This document shows positions 11,463-24,500 of a stretch of 64,000 nucleotides of DNA, one piece after another. A program made the position numbers and the translations under genes. The first letter of the stretch is position 1, and each line of letters starts with the position of its first letter. The DNA lies in assembly GCA_032191485.1 (NCBI GenBank), contig JAVDOI010000007.1, positions 4,784,042 through 4,848,041 on the forward strand. Direction: 5' to 3'. This DNA comes from Leptoclinus maculatus (Eukaryota; Chordata; Actinopteri; Perciformes; Stichaeidae). The notes beneath the pieces are model-generated. The model was not told where the DNA came from and made no database searches. It was given only the letters and a program-made list of their open reading frames with translations.

Positions 11463-11810
11463 ATGTAAAAACTACAGAGGTTGTTTCCATATAACATACA
11501 ATAAGTCTGTAACGTAAAAATAACCGAGGTTCTGTCCATATAACGTACGATAAGTCGATACATAAAAATTGGTCGTGTCCATATATTGAAAAAAATGTAA
11601 ATGACGTAACAGTGATCGATAAGTCTACAACGTTAAAATTACCAAGGTAGTGTTCATCTGTCGTATAAGTCAATAACGTAAAAATTATCAAGGTTTTGGG
11701 CATATATCATGGTAAGTCGATAACGTAAAAATTGGTTATCTCCATATATTTAACAAAAAGTCAACGTAAAAATGCATACATCGTACGATAAGTCTAACAA
11801 TTATCCTGAT
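11463..11810. repeat. Degenerate ~55-60-bp minisatellite
   Basis: The phrases aacgtaaaaatta, gaggtt-tgtccatata and gtacgataagtc recur about six times in the same order with substitutions and indels. Confidence 0.65.
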
Positions 11811-13740
11811 AGGCCTATGCTTCAATAAAATGGTGCATGATTATGCAAGGAAAACAGATCAGCACAAAGTGACGTCCTAGTCGGGTACATTCATGCAAAA
11901 ACAAGGATGGAAAGGTTCTGGGACAGAAAGTCACAACAGCTGAGCTGAAACAGCAGCACATGCAGATGAGGTAACACAAGGAATAAAAAGTAGTTGGCTG
12001 AACAAGTTAATTTCCTTTTAACAAGCCTCCACATCTTTATTTAGAAACATTGTTCAAGAGATATTTGCATGAGATGGAAACAAAGCAGTAAATCCAGAAA
12101 AGGAAACAGAGGTGCTCTTTGACAAGGTGACACAAGGCAGATATGTTACCGCGTGCGGTAAATCTGTTAGTTCTCTCTCCAGCTGCTTCCTTTTCTGTCT
12201 CCTTGTACAGTGTAGCTGCTTGGTCAGCGTGGTCACAATTCCATTCATACCAGCTTTTCCTGTTCCAACGGCGAATGGGAAGGAAGGGAATGAAGATTGT
12301 TTCTTTTCGTACAGGACTGTCTGCACACCAGACAGACAAAAATAGATTAAAGTGTTTTTTATTTAGATAAGTTCTTTTATGGGTGTTTGTGTTTGCACAG
12401 CATTTGATACTTGACAACTTTGGCTCCCTTTCTTTCTCGAAAAACATGTTGATGTTTCTTAAAGTAAGAAAAAAGTAGGGATGCGCTGATCTGATATGCC
12501 TGGATCAATACCAATCCTCATTAAATTCAGCTTCTTTGCTCAATGGCATTATACAATATACTGTTTCCACTATCAGTTGCGTTCATAGTCAGTCATGCTG
12601 GGCCACCAAGGACATCTGTAGAAAAAAAAAAAAGTATTGTTTTGGTTGCGTTGGTACCAATACTATAATTATAGTATCAGCAAAGCCCCAACAGTCGATC
12701 AGTGGAGATGGCGTTAAAGCGGTTGGCAGCAATCTGCGTGACGTCCCCAGCAAGTTGGTGCACGGGTAGCAGAACGTGGCGCAAACAAAATGGAGCGCCA
12801 CAAGTGCTCGTACACTCCACAGATGACCTTCAAACTACATGCCCTCTAGTTGACTGTGTGCCACGCAGGATTTCCTTTCAGACCACAGACCAGTTCTAGG
12901 TGATCTCCCGCACGAGGTGAAATCACCTGTTTGCGCGTGCGGTTTACAGTTTTCAGCTCTTTGCTTTATACATTGAAAGTCAACAGAAGGGACTGCAAGT
13001 TTTTTCCTTGTCTTCTGTGTTGTTCAACCTTACCTCTGTTGACTCGGAGCATACCGAGTTTCTCAACTGGATGGATTTTTTGACTGTTTCAGATCAAGTG
13101 TGGAAATCTGGGAATGCGAAAAATGGGCAGACCGACTGCATGTTGAGGGAGGAAAACAAGCGCTGTGGTGAGGACAGAAGACATGTACTTTACAGAATCC
13201 TGACGACAATAACGCAGGGACCACCAGGCATTCCTCTTTTTTTTGGAGGAGGGACAAAACACTGAGAACATGTTGGCTGTCAAGCACTCTGTTATCTCAC
13301 ATCTCCGCTGCCTTTTAAAAGGCCGAACCACACTGAAAGCACGCCCTGTTTTCTACATGTCTCTCTCTCTCGCCTGTAGTTGTGTCTCAGTGTGTCACAT
13401 ACAGCGGTATGCGGGGGCAAACCAGTGTTGGATGTTTCACTGTTGAGTCACGCTCTGTCTCTCACTCTGCTACCAAGTTCTTCTGAGCTCCGTGGCCTTC
13501 TTCTCGCGGATCTACTTGAGTGTCAATGCTGCGACGCACGACGGGATTTGGTTTGCGTCTCCGCATGTTACATCTGACTGTGTCTGCCTGCATGTGGCAG
13601 CACGTTCATCCCTTAATCCCCAGTTTTAACCGAAACAGGCTTCTCATTGATGGGGACATTTCAGGGCGTATGTTATCCGCTCTGGGGTCTGGCACAGACG
13701 GTCGTGAGCGGGGTTCTAAAAGGAGCAGGAGCATTCAGGA
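11811..13740. other. Intergenic with a hAT-head fragment
   Basis: TAGGGATGCGCTGATCTGAT near 12478 resembles a hAT terminus, without a matching end. No exon is supported in the rest; overlapping frames at 12037-12370 occur on both strands and lack motifs. Confidence 0.45.
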
Positions 13741-14560
13741 CAGTGGCGGCTGGTCAATAGAGGGCGCTAGGGCGCCCCCCCCACCCCTTGAGCTACAAAT
13801 AATAAAAAAATTATAATAATAAACTATACAAATTGTCAATATTTGTGTTTTTGAAACATGGAATCAACCAGTAATATGTGTAAAATATGATATCTGCGGT
13901 AAATATATGCTTTTCCTGCACGTCCTCTCTGCCTGTCTGGACGTCCTCTCCGCGTGTGCACGTCTCAGCTGGCTGGGGCGCTGGAGAATCTGCCCCAAAG
14001 AGGCGGGTCTATGAAGCTGTTCAGCCAATGATGCTTTAATGCTGATTAAAGATATAAATGAGTGACATACAATTTAGCCAATCAGCGTCTTCAAATAGAT
14101 TCAGCTTGGGGCAGATTTCGTTCTGCCCCAAACTGCGCGTTCTCGTCGGGACTAGTCTCTACAGGCGAGCGCCAGCACGAGCACTGCTCCTCCAAGACCT
14201 GTTTGAGAGGAGAACTGAGAGGAGAAACTACAGCTGAAAGAGCCTGACCTCACAATCAGACAGCAGACTAGCAGGAAATGGAAGCAGTACATGCGAAGCT
14301 TCTCTACTAGCTGTACACCAGAAAGGTTTGGCTAGCTGGATGCAGTCATGCTAATATTTATTTAGCTTTTTAAAACAACGGGGGACAGATCCAGCATTGA
14401 CAGTTAGGAAGTGAGGGACATGAAGCACCTGTCTGAGAAATGGATATATAGTTATAAATAAATAATTATATATATATATGTGTGTTTGTGTGTTTTATAT
14501 TATAGTGAATATTATTATATGATATATATATTATTATATTATACTGAATATTATTATATG

Positions 14561-14592
<32 letters not shown>

Positions 14593-14818
14593 CTGAATTC
14601 CCTGTGAGGGTGACTAAAATAAGATGTCCTGACATGTTTGTCAAAGTGTTATTTACTGCTTTTTTTCGTGTTGGAATAAATGTTAAATATTTAACTGCAA
14701 AGTAGTAATGCCTGTTTGATACCTTAATTTTTTTGCATTAAATCATTCTGGGATGTTTGCTGAAGTTGATTGGATGTGGCACAGCCCTACCAAGAACATT
14801 TTCCACCAGACGCCACTG
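13741..14818 (+). mobile_element. hAT non-autonomous element, CAGTGGCGGCTGG family, copy 2
   Basis: Left end CAGTGGCGGCTGG, right end CCAGACGCCACTG, with a perfect 8-bp TSD ATTCAGGA at 13733-13740 and 14819-14826. It includes the cctcacaatcagacagcag and gggaaatggaagcagtacatg segments shared with copies 1 and 3, plus an internal AT-rich satellite (14460-14590). No intact coding region remains. Confidence 0.93.
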
Positions 14819-14870
14819 ATTCAGGACTATCTATTCTAAACATACTTATCTATACGATCTATTTGCAGAA

Positions 14871-15034
<164 letters not shown>

Positions 15035-16044
15035 TAGGGCTGCAACAACGAATCGATAAAATTCGATTATTAAAAGTGTTGGCAACGAATTTCATTATCG
15101 ATTCGTTGTGTCGCGCGATTATTACGCCACTCAATAAGTCGCGGAGATGTTTGAGTATAAAAAAAACAAGTTGAGTTGAGCGCAGAGCAGAGCAGAGGTA
15201 GAGGAAAGACCACCGGAGACCCGTAACGATGTTTGACGGTGCGCGATCCGTAGGCGGGGCGTATCCGGCGTGCATGGCCGAACCGAGTGCGATCAGCCGC
15301 CCCGGAGTCGACTGCTATCAGGGACGTAACGTCCCTCCAGTAGCTCTTCTTGGTGCTGGTGTTTACTCGTTATCCAGTTTGACAAGCATGACAAGTTAGC
15401 GTTAGCTCGTTAATAACAGTAGTAAAGCAGGACTAAAGACACGTTTTTATTCACTCGCCTTTTTTGGCCCATTAATTTTTCAATCTGTTGTCATGTATAT
15501 ATATTCTGTGCTTTGTCCCATATCGGTTATTGTTGACAAATATATTTGTGTGTGTTGTACTTTTACATTTTTTTTATAGCACTTGGTCATCTTAAACTGT
15601 GTTTAAATGTGGTGTATGAATTAACTTAACTTGCACTTACTACAATGATGGTAATAATTTAATGAATAAGCTTCAAGTGAACTTGAGTGTGTGTGTGTGC
15701 GTGTCTGAGTGTGTGAGTGTGTGCATCTGTGAGTGTAGTGTAGAGAACAAGTTCTGACGTTCAAACAAATCCTGTTAAGTTTTCTGATTTGTATTTTTCT
15801 TTATTTTTTATAAATGATTTATTGTTCTGACAGCTCAGGTCCCTTTAAACAAAAATATACATATTTTTGTGCACTTTATTTAAAAAAAACCGATATAATT
15901 GGCAGATGTAAAGCATAAAGCATACTGTTTTTGAATAAAGGGTTGGAAATTAATGCTTTTTTTTTTTTATCCGATTCATCGATTAATCGTAAAAATAATC
16001 GACAGATTAATTGATTATTAAAATAATCGTTAGTTGCAGCCCTA
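15035..16044. mobile_element. Non-autonomous hAT, TAGGGCTGCAAC ends
   Basis: The left end TAGGGCTGCAACAACGAATC is mirrored on the right by gttgcagcccta. Subterminal cgattatt/aataatcg motifs are dense at both ends. The flanks are ATATATAT on both sides (15027-15034, 16045-16052), an 8-bp TSD that cannot be told from the surrounding AT repeat. No transposase remains in about 1.0 kb. Confidence 0.85.
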
Positions 16045-16126
16045 ATATATATATATATATATATATATATACGATCTATTTGCAGAAATGTGTGTGTGTG
16101 TGTGTGTGTGTATACACACACGCATA

Positions 16127-16203
16127 TATACGATCTATTTGCAGAAATGTGTGTGTGTGTGTGTATATACACACACACACATTTCTGCAAATAGATCGTA
16201 TAG
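16127..16203. repeat. Near-perfect palindrome
   Basis: tatacgatctatttgcag...(gt)n-tata is followed directly by tata-(ca)n...ctgcaaatagatcgtata. The arms are about 37 bp with almost no spacer. Confidence 0.9.
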
Positions 16204-16470
16204 ATAAGTATGTTTTCTTGAGTGTATAATCACCTGAAAATAAATAGCTTAGAATGCACCGCTTTTTTTAGCGGGTCATCTTTACAGAGCCGGACGCCAT
16301 GTTTCTACAGTAGCCCAGAATGGACAAACCATACACTGGCTCTATAAGTCCATTTGCGGTTTCACGATTTTGCATCGGCCACCGTACTTCTCCTGAACTC
16401 TTGGCACATGGGAGAAGTTTCAGTTGGTTGCAGACTCCCCACTTGATACCACCAGATCCCACCTTTAGGG
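16176..16470 (-). mobile_element. Fragment of the GGTCCAGTGTG MITE family
   Basis: Reverse-complement text includes gtttgtccattctgggctac and tgtagaaacatggcg, matching 24250-24300. It runs through ttgcatcggccaccgt to a ccacttgata stretch typical of the family's far end. Confidence 0.65.
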
Positions 16471-17029
16471 TCTCAGCAGCAACTGACATCACTTCCTGTA
16501 TAGCATCGATTCCATTAGCTTTGATTCAGTGCAAGCTGTCATTTAAGGGTTTCTTTCATCAGTCTTTTGGAAAAAGCTAAATCTGTTTCGAATCCATATT
16601 CTAAGGTAAATGAGTTTATTACAGCTCTCGCTGTAAATCCTTTCTTATCTTAACAAATTTACATGACGATTCACAAGAAAAATGTCAGCACCCATTAAGG
16701 CTAAGTACAGCTCCAGCAGGGCAGTGCACGGATTACGTCATCGTCAGTCCCATTGATATACTAATAGAGCTAGTAAAGATGTCCATAATACTAGTGCATT
16801 TGGAAAATGCAGAAGCTTAAATTGTGGGAAATATAATGTTTTCGGTGGACTGCGCTCACGTAGGAGACATCGGACTGTGTGACCTCTCAACCCGGAACAA
16901 AAAAAAATACAACAAAAAACAGCTGAGGCCCCGCACTTCTTGGAGGCTAGGCTAAACTAGCTTAACAAACAATAACTCTGCGCATGACGGTATTCTTCGT
17001 AATTAACGGACAATGCATACAGTCCAAAT
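16471..17029. mobile_element. Unassigned sequence with a hAT-derived internal fragment
   Basis: 16787-16850 (actagtgcatttggaaaatg, then cagaagcttaaattgtggg) recurs at 40405-40470 next to a TAGGGGTGTAAC hAT end, so it is probably a dispersed piece of that element. 16471-16780 shows nothing else. Confidence 0.45.
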
Positions 17030-17640
17030 CAGGGTAGAAAATTTACATATTTTTTAGGGGGCAATTTTTGCCCCCACTGACTGAAATACAGGGGCATTTA
17101 AAAAAAATTGGGGGCACTTTTTGAAACTTGTGAAATAACATTTAACCTTTGTTCAAAATAATAAATATACTTATTTAGGCTTACAGTATATGAGCAATTG
17201 TCACCAAATGGCAATAATAAGACTATTAGGCAGTAGTCTACAGATTCAAAGTGTTTTCTTAGATTTTTTGAACAAAAAACAAACAGAAAACAGAAATCAG
17301 ACAATCATATTATATTTTATTCTTATTTCTTTGTGGTTATTTATTGTTATTAACAACTATTAACAATTATTAAGTCAACGATGCCTTGATTACATATACA
17401 TCAGTCATTGTATGGAATTATTGAGAAAACATATTTTTGTAGCACCTCAAATATTGTGATATTAGCCATTTTTGTATGCATTAGTCAGTGTGGAATTTTT
17501 GAGAAAAACATTTTTATAGCACCTTAAAAATTTCAAAAATGTGCCATTTGAAGGTACAAATTCAGTTCAGAGTTTTTGCTTTGTAAAATATCTTAATTGA
17601 CTGTCAGTCAGGTATTATTAATTTCCAGCAACCCTCAAAT
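17030..17640 (-). mobile_element. CAGGGTAG-ended hAT fragment, inverted
   Basis: Starts CAGGGTAGAAAATTTACATA and continues as the reverse complement of 11040-11445 and of 57650-58084. The other end is not identified, so no TSD could be tested. Confidence 0.7.
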
Positions 17641-17699
17641 CACAATTTAGGTGTATTTTCCCTTTAACTCACGAGATGCAGGTAGCATGTTTTAAACAA

Positions 17700-18298
17700 A
17701 AAAAAAAAAAAATTTCATAATTTCTTCCATATCTTTTAATTTGAACTCTTACTACTCCGACTAAGTCTCTGATGGCTACTTTAAATTTCATTTTCCAATA
17801 GTCACGTGCTCGCCCACTGACCAATCACAGCACACACTGCACCTCACTGCAGAGCTGCACCTGGAAACTGAGCTGCATAATGCTGACGTACTTGTAGGCC
17901 AGCTAGAAGGCTCTGGCACGTCAAAGAATACGCCCAACATGTCAAACTAAAGATCTGATTGGTTGAACACTATGACAATCAACAATATCGTCCCCATTCA
18001 CTTAAACTGCAAAGGGATTCACTTGTGAGTCTGCAGGCCTCGGGCCTCTCTTCTTAGCTAGAGACACAGGGGTGAAATCTGATTGGATAAAAGCTCTACT
18101 TAAAACAAGCTGCACTGGAAGCAGAGCAACTGAGGATGACGGTAGCTGTGCAATGAGAAAATAAGATAATGGGAAAAAATATTTTTATAAATTATAATAC
18201 ATGTAGTGTATTTATGAAAAATTATAAAATAGCTATAACTTTGTGATTCTGTTTAGGCCAGCAGAGAAGGCCTTGCTGGCCCTGACGGCCCACCACTG
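17700..18298. mobile_element. Fragment of a CAGTGGTGGGCC-ended hAT
   Basis: The right end at 18298 reads ...gacggcccaccactg. 17900-18140 is nearly identical to 49880-50120 (including caaagaatacgcccaacatg). A second head of this family is at 46290. Confidence 0.65.
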
Positions 18299-19571
18299 AA
18301 GTACAGTCCATTTACCATTACCATTTATATGTCAAATGAAAATGTATTTATTATATTAAGTTCATAATTTTATACTACATAGGAATACAAATTATTTTCG
18401 TATGTATTAAGATAATAATGTTTGAAAGAGCTATTTCAAATCATTGCACAAATTAAACATAAATACGGAGAACCCAGTTAAGAATCAGATAACAAAAGGC
18501 TGGTGATATAAGTAGTTTAATGGGTATTTGGGAGAAATGACTGGGTTTTCTTGTCTAATCTTGATGTGCAGGTTATTCCAAAGTCTGGGAACATTATTGG
18601 CAAAGGCCCAGTTTCCTTTTGTGTTCAGTCAGGAGGTTGTTGCCCTCAGACAGGCCTCCAGCTTACAAGGCCACGTAAGATGTGAGATACAGTTGACCCT
18701 TAGCTAAGTCAGATGTTCATGTTCAGGCTGATTTTCTGGACTTTTAATGATTGTAACAGTGAATTACAGACGTACCCGACTTTACAGGAACAGTGTTGTT
18801 CCTTAATTTTATTGTCTTCTGACTCGATTGCCAGGTGATGTGGTGGCTCACTTTCACACTAAGATCTGTAGTTTTAAGCTTCTACCTTTTTAACCTTTTA
18901 TCACTGCTGACTCAGTTTGATGTCGTGGATATGTCCTTCAAACACATATTGTTGACCCTTCTCTCCTCAATCGCTTTTTTTGTTTTTCTAAAGATAAGAT
19001 AATATTTCTTCAGGGAGTGCAGTTAGTGACAGTGTGGGCTCCATGGTAGCTCTGACAGCTTGACGGAGTAGCAGCGTGGGGCCGGACTTAGCAAAGGGTC
19101 AATTTGGAACGACAACACAGCAGTTTACGAGTGATAAGAAAACGTTTACACCAAAGCTCAGTGGTAGAAAAAGAAAATAGAATAGTGATGTGCAGCAAGT
19201 AAATGTTCCTGTGAAGAGCCAAGCAAGTGTTTCGTAAGAAGTGTTAGATGGAGCTTTGACATTGGCTTGTGGCTGCAGCGGGAATAGAGATAATTGCAGT
19301 AGTCATGAGGAGATGAAAGCATGGATAATCTGCAGAGGTCACTGTCAGGTTCAAAGTGTTTCTGAGTTGGAGAGAGACATGATTGGACCACTTACTCCAC
19401 CCGCTCCTCCAATCTCAAATCCGAATCAAGAACAACTCTCGCAGAGGTTCTTGTTTACAGGTCAGATTGGGCTGTCTGATTTGAGTTTGAGAGAAAGACA
19501 TTAGTGGAACAAATGCAACAGGTTTTTTTTCAAGCTTGCCCTGGTTCAATGGCAATGAAGATGATATAAAG
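18299..19571. other. Intergenic, nothing bounded
   Basis: 18303-18335 resembles a SINE tail (acagtccatttaccattacc). The rest contains only short frames without motifs. Confidence 0.5.
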
Positions 19572-20046
19572 GCCCAATCCCAATCTCCACACTCAAGGAC
19601 TTTTGGGAGCATGCATTTTTTGAGCCCTTTATGAACCCTTTCCGTAAGTCCGCATTTCTGCAGACTTTGCCCAAGGGAATTACCCACATTTCAGAGCAAT
19701 GTGACGATAAACACGGTGTTACCAGTGGAAGCATGGATATGTAAAAAAAGGTAAACATTGAAGCTGTTTTTGACAAAAATGAGTAAATAGATTATTTGAA
19801 ATGACTCTAATCTTGTGAGGAAAGAGCCTGGAAGACATTCAAATCGGGGAGTAAAAAGATAAATACCCACAATTGTACAGAATATTTTTTTAAGTTGTCA
19901 TGGTATGCAGCAAAAGTGCTATCCCATTCGTATTTACACCATTTCAAGCCCTTAGTCTTTCACACTCAACCATTTAACAGGTGATGTAAGTAAGTCCCTG
20001 GAGGTTCAGGGTTTAAGGCCTTAGGGGGGGGCATTGGGATTGAGCC
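19572..20046. mobile_element. MITE, GGCCCAATCCC family, copy B (inverted relative to A)
   Basis: Ends GGCCCAATCCCAATCTCC and ...gcattgggattgagcc, flanked by AAA on both sides (19569-19571, 20047-20049). The interior, such as tgagccctttatgaaccctt, matches copy A in reverse. At 475 bp it is about two thirds of copy A. Confidence 0.82.
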
Positions 20047-20093
20047 AAAGGGTAGAGAAGGCACTATCTACAGTACTAGGTCAAGGTGTCAAT

Positions 20094-21194
20094 TAGGGGT
20101 GCAACGGATCACAAACCTCACGGTTCGGTTCGTGACTCACGGTTCGGATCATTTTTCGGATCAACAAAGAAAAGGGGAGGAGACAAATATAACTTTGCTT
20201 TCCATTTATTAATTAAAGAACTTCAAGAACACTTAAAGAAAAGAACTTTGGGCTATAGTCTTACATGAAAACTAAAATATTGAAGATGTCCAATTTGAAA
20301 TGAAATAAATAAATACAATTAAAACATTCAAGAATATTCAATTCTGTTTAAGTTTAAGTGCAACATGAGGTATGTTGATGCCCTCGTCCTTTGATCAATA
20401 TTGAAAGAATATGTGAGCTAGCTTCCACTGTTTCAACTGAACTGAACTGATCGGCAACAACTTGGGTCTATGTTTACTTCCTGTCAGGTTATGTCATTCA
20501 AATACACAATAATGTTCACCATTACTGTGACATTATTTTCAAAAAGATGAGAATATCTCCATTGTCTGGGGAGAGGGTAGACCTTTCTGTAGTGACTGTT
20601 ACTACTGGGCCTGTCTAGCTTCACTCTGATGCTTCTGTCAGCACCTGCACCAGGTGTGTGTGTGTCTGTGTGACTCTCACAGAGGGGGCGTGTCTGCAGC
20701 TCCGGACTATGAATCACTCCGCCGTGGTGAAAGCGGTCACAGTCTTTACCTTGTCGTATGTCTTTCTCTTTAAATAACGCCTACATACCGTAACGGTTTT
20801 GTCCACCACCCTTATCCGTCATTATACTTTACAGGGAAGACAAAATGATCCCAAACTTGTGACTTAAATGACCCGGGGGCTTCTGAAGTTCCTCCGCTCG
20901 CCGTGACTTTCGCCGTTAAATGCTTTTAACCTGCTCCGTTCACGTGAACACATGCTTTATATCTGTTCACTGACACTCTGCATTGATATTCGGGGACTTG
21001 TTACTTGAAAAGGAACAGCAGCAGTAAAACTGTATTACACACTATGAGGATTACACTGTAAAAAAAAAAAAGATTAGAAAAAAATACTCAATTGATCCGC
21101 GGTTCACGAGTGATCCGAACCGTGAGGGGTGATCCGAACCGTGAGGGGTGATCCGAACCGATCACGGATCGACCCGTGATCCGTTACACCACTA
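20094..21194. mobile_element. Non-autonomous hAT, TAGGGGTGCAACGGATCAC family, copy 1
   Basis: Ends TAGGGGTGCAACGGATCAC and, reversed, TAGTGGTGTAACGGATCACG. A perfect 8-bp TSD GTGTCAAT lies at 20086-20093 and 21195-21202. The right subterminal region has two copies of the 19-bp GATCCGAACCGTGAGGGGT repeat. A minus-strand transposase C-terminal remnant is present at 20484-20717. Confidence 0.95.
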
Positions 21195-21202
21195 GTGTCA
21201 AT

Positions 21203-22133
21203 ACATAGATGAAAATAATTAGAAATAAGGTCAAATGATTCTTAATTTAAAAAAGTTCTGAAGTCAGGAATGGTTATATAGTTAAAAAATGTATTCGAGG
21301 GGGCATTCCCCTGGAACCCCCTTGCTGGATACTTCTCCCCACTGGTAGGCTACTCTGTATCCTTGTGGAAAGCCTTTTGATATTTACTGATGATTCCGTT
21401 CCTCCAACATCGACCTGCCGGTCAGAATGCCAAGATAGTAAAAGCTGCCAGTTTACAGTAAGTCTCCTGCTTTGTTATAGCATGAAAGGAATAAGTCATT
21501 TTAAGAGTTGATATTCCTGTCAGTCAACTTACCACTTCTTGTACAGCCATCTCAACCACATGTGTCATTTTTTCTGGTTGTTTTAGAGGAAGGTGAGGTT
21601 TCCATTTAATATTGTGCAGCTTCAGTCCCAAAAATGACAGTATTAATGTGAGACTTGTAAGACCCTATGCTTATTTGCTGCATACCAACTTGTCATTGCC
21701 CCCTTAACTGTAATGCTGAACAGTGTTCAGTGTTCAAGGGCAAATATGTTCACAAGCACAGGGCAGACATAACCCAAGAAAAGTATGCATTTGTATCATG
21801 AGTCAAGTAAATACAAGTCAGCTGTTGCTGCCCCTGTTCTCGCTCAGCCTGAGGCAAATTCAATTTCAACCAATTAAAACTAATTTCAACATACAGCTTA
21901 AGCATGCATGAGCCCTACCCATTCTTTTATCAATAAAAAGGCCTTCAGCCTACAAAGGCTTTGTTAGTTGGTATGCGTTAGGTATGTGCACAATCAGAGG
22001 TTGCTCTTCCATTACTTTTAAACAAAACACAAAAAATGGCAAAAATGTTTACATTTCCCTTTTTTTAATCGAGCAGCAGCTAGCTACTTGCATTAGCCAA
22101 TACATTTAGCTTGTAGTAGCAGCGATATGGATT
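21203..22133. other. Intergenic, nothing recognised
   Basis: Moderately A+T-rich. No exon, RNA gene or bounded element is supported. Confidence 0.5.
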
Positions 22134-22203
22134 AGCAGAGCCGGGGATCGCACCGCTGATCCTTTGGTTGAAGGACGACCCGCTCTACGACTGAGCCACA
22201 AAC
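22134..22203 (-). repeat. tRNA-derived SINE head
   Basis: The reverse complement reads like a degenerate tRNA: GTGGCTCAGTCGTAGAGCGG (box-A-like), then an arm around CTTCAACC, then GCGGTGCGATCCCCGGCTC (box-B-like). The acceptor stem does not close properly, so this is a SINE promoter relic rather than a tRNA gene. A related SINE tail is at 51601-51776. Confidence 0.6.
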
Positions 22204-22915
<712 letters not shown>

Positions 22916-23754
22916 TGCGTTTGCAACAGTAATTGTCTGGCGTATCGCTGCATCTACTGTAAACACTCTTTCTGTCAGTATAAAGGCCGTTGTGGTTGAG
23001 TGGCAGCTAAAGCCCGACCGGTCACATGTGAGAAAGACTTTGTCTGGAGCAGTGGCTCCCACGCTTTTATTAAAATAATCCCTGAAAAATACACACCCCT
23101 GCTCCCTGGCAACCGAATTTATCAAAGGTAAACACACACGATGTACAACACGGAAAGGAACAGTACACCCATTCTTAGTCAGTCAAAACTCGTAGAGCTT
23201 GAAGTGTGTTTAAGATTTGATTTGAAGTGAACACGCCAAACTTGTCCTGCTCCTATGGCAACTGTTCCTACTGCAGCAAACCTATGCTGCCTACTGATAT
23301 AAATGCAACTTTTGTTGTATATGCTTATGTTTGTGATTAAAGGATGTTTAGTACATTAAATGACAGGAAATCGTGAGAAAAAAATTCAACCACCTGTCCA
23401 AAACTCAAAGATTGCTTAGTCATATAAAACAGACAAAATACAGAGACATTCTCACATTTGAGAAGGGTTCCCTAAAGAAAGAAAATAAACAAAACCCTAA
23501 CTAGTTATTATAGAACCAGTTAGGTTGTAGTGCCTGCTCAGGGGTATGTTAAACTGGGCATGTGTCATTCATTTGTCTGCATATTGTGGTTAGCTAAGGA
23601 TTTTACAGTAGAGATCTTTCAACACCATTAATACAGAATTTGATCTGCTGATACTGAGTACCGATCCGATACCAGATCTGATTAAACCCCTTTGTAGAAC
23701 ATGAACGAATACAGAGACGTATTGACAAAGCCTCGAGTTTTGTTAGTTTGTTAT

Positions 23755-24005
23755 TTACCCTGCTTTATGGTCTATTTGACTCTAAATGGACCATAATTTA
23801 ATAAAATGCTGTATTGAAGACTTGAAACTAGAGCTTGACACTATAAACTCATGTTTACAATGTTTACAATGTTTACTGAGGGAATAAATCAAGAGAGAAG
23901 TAGTCATTTTCTCATAGACTTCTATACAATCTGACTTCTTTTTGCAACCAGAGGAGTCGCCTGGTCAGTAGAGAGAATGCAAGTTTTAAGATACTTCTGC
24001 ATTGG
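23755..24005. repeat. Dispersed repeat R1, copy 1
   Basis: Shares the block from tgtattgaagacttgaaact through tcattttctcatagacttct to aaccagaggagtcgcc with 30745-31062 (inverted) and 59927-60342. Non-coding; class unknown. Confidence 0.75.
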
Positions 24006-24108
24006 CATTCACTCATCAGAACCGGAGGTTGCCTCCTGAGTTATACTTAAAAATATAGTATATGTTATCAGAGCTTTGTGATATGTGATTTATCAGCTCA
24101 TCCTTTGA

Positions 24109-24500
24109 GGTCCAGTGTGAAGGATTTAGACGTATCTGGCCGGGGGGTTGCCGATTGCAACGAACAGAATACTTTACTGCAATTTCACAAGTGCATCGGG
24201 GAACTACGGTGGCCTTCAGGGAATGCAAAAATGTGAAAAGGCCCCTCTAGAGTCGGTGTTTGGTTTGTCCGTTCTGGGCTACTGTAGAAACATGGCAACA
24301 TGGCGGACTCCCCGAAGAGGACCCTCTCCCTTTGTAGGTACAAAGGACTCATTGTAAACTAACGAAAAAACGACTTGTAGTCTCAGGTGATTTTCAGTAT
24401 AAAAGTCCTGCTCCTCTATGATTATACACTACTGAAATCATAGTTATAGATGTTACTCGATTTCTGCTAATATTTCCCCCTAAATCCAACACACTGGTCC
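24109..24500 (+). mobile_element. MITE with GGTCCAGTGTG ends
   Basis: The left end GGTCCAGTGTGAAGGATTTA and the right end taaatccaacacactggtcc are inverted repeats. The interior includes gtttgtccgttctgggctac and tgtagaaacatggc, a common fish repeat. A related fragment is at 16176-16470. Confidence 0.75.

Noticed and set aside
22134..22203. A genuine tRNA gene on the minus strand
   Set aside because: Acceptor halves do not pair and the arms are degenerate; it fits a SINE head better.
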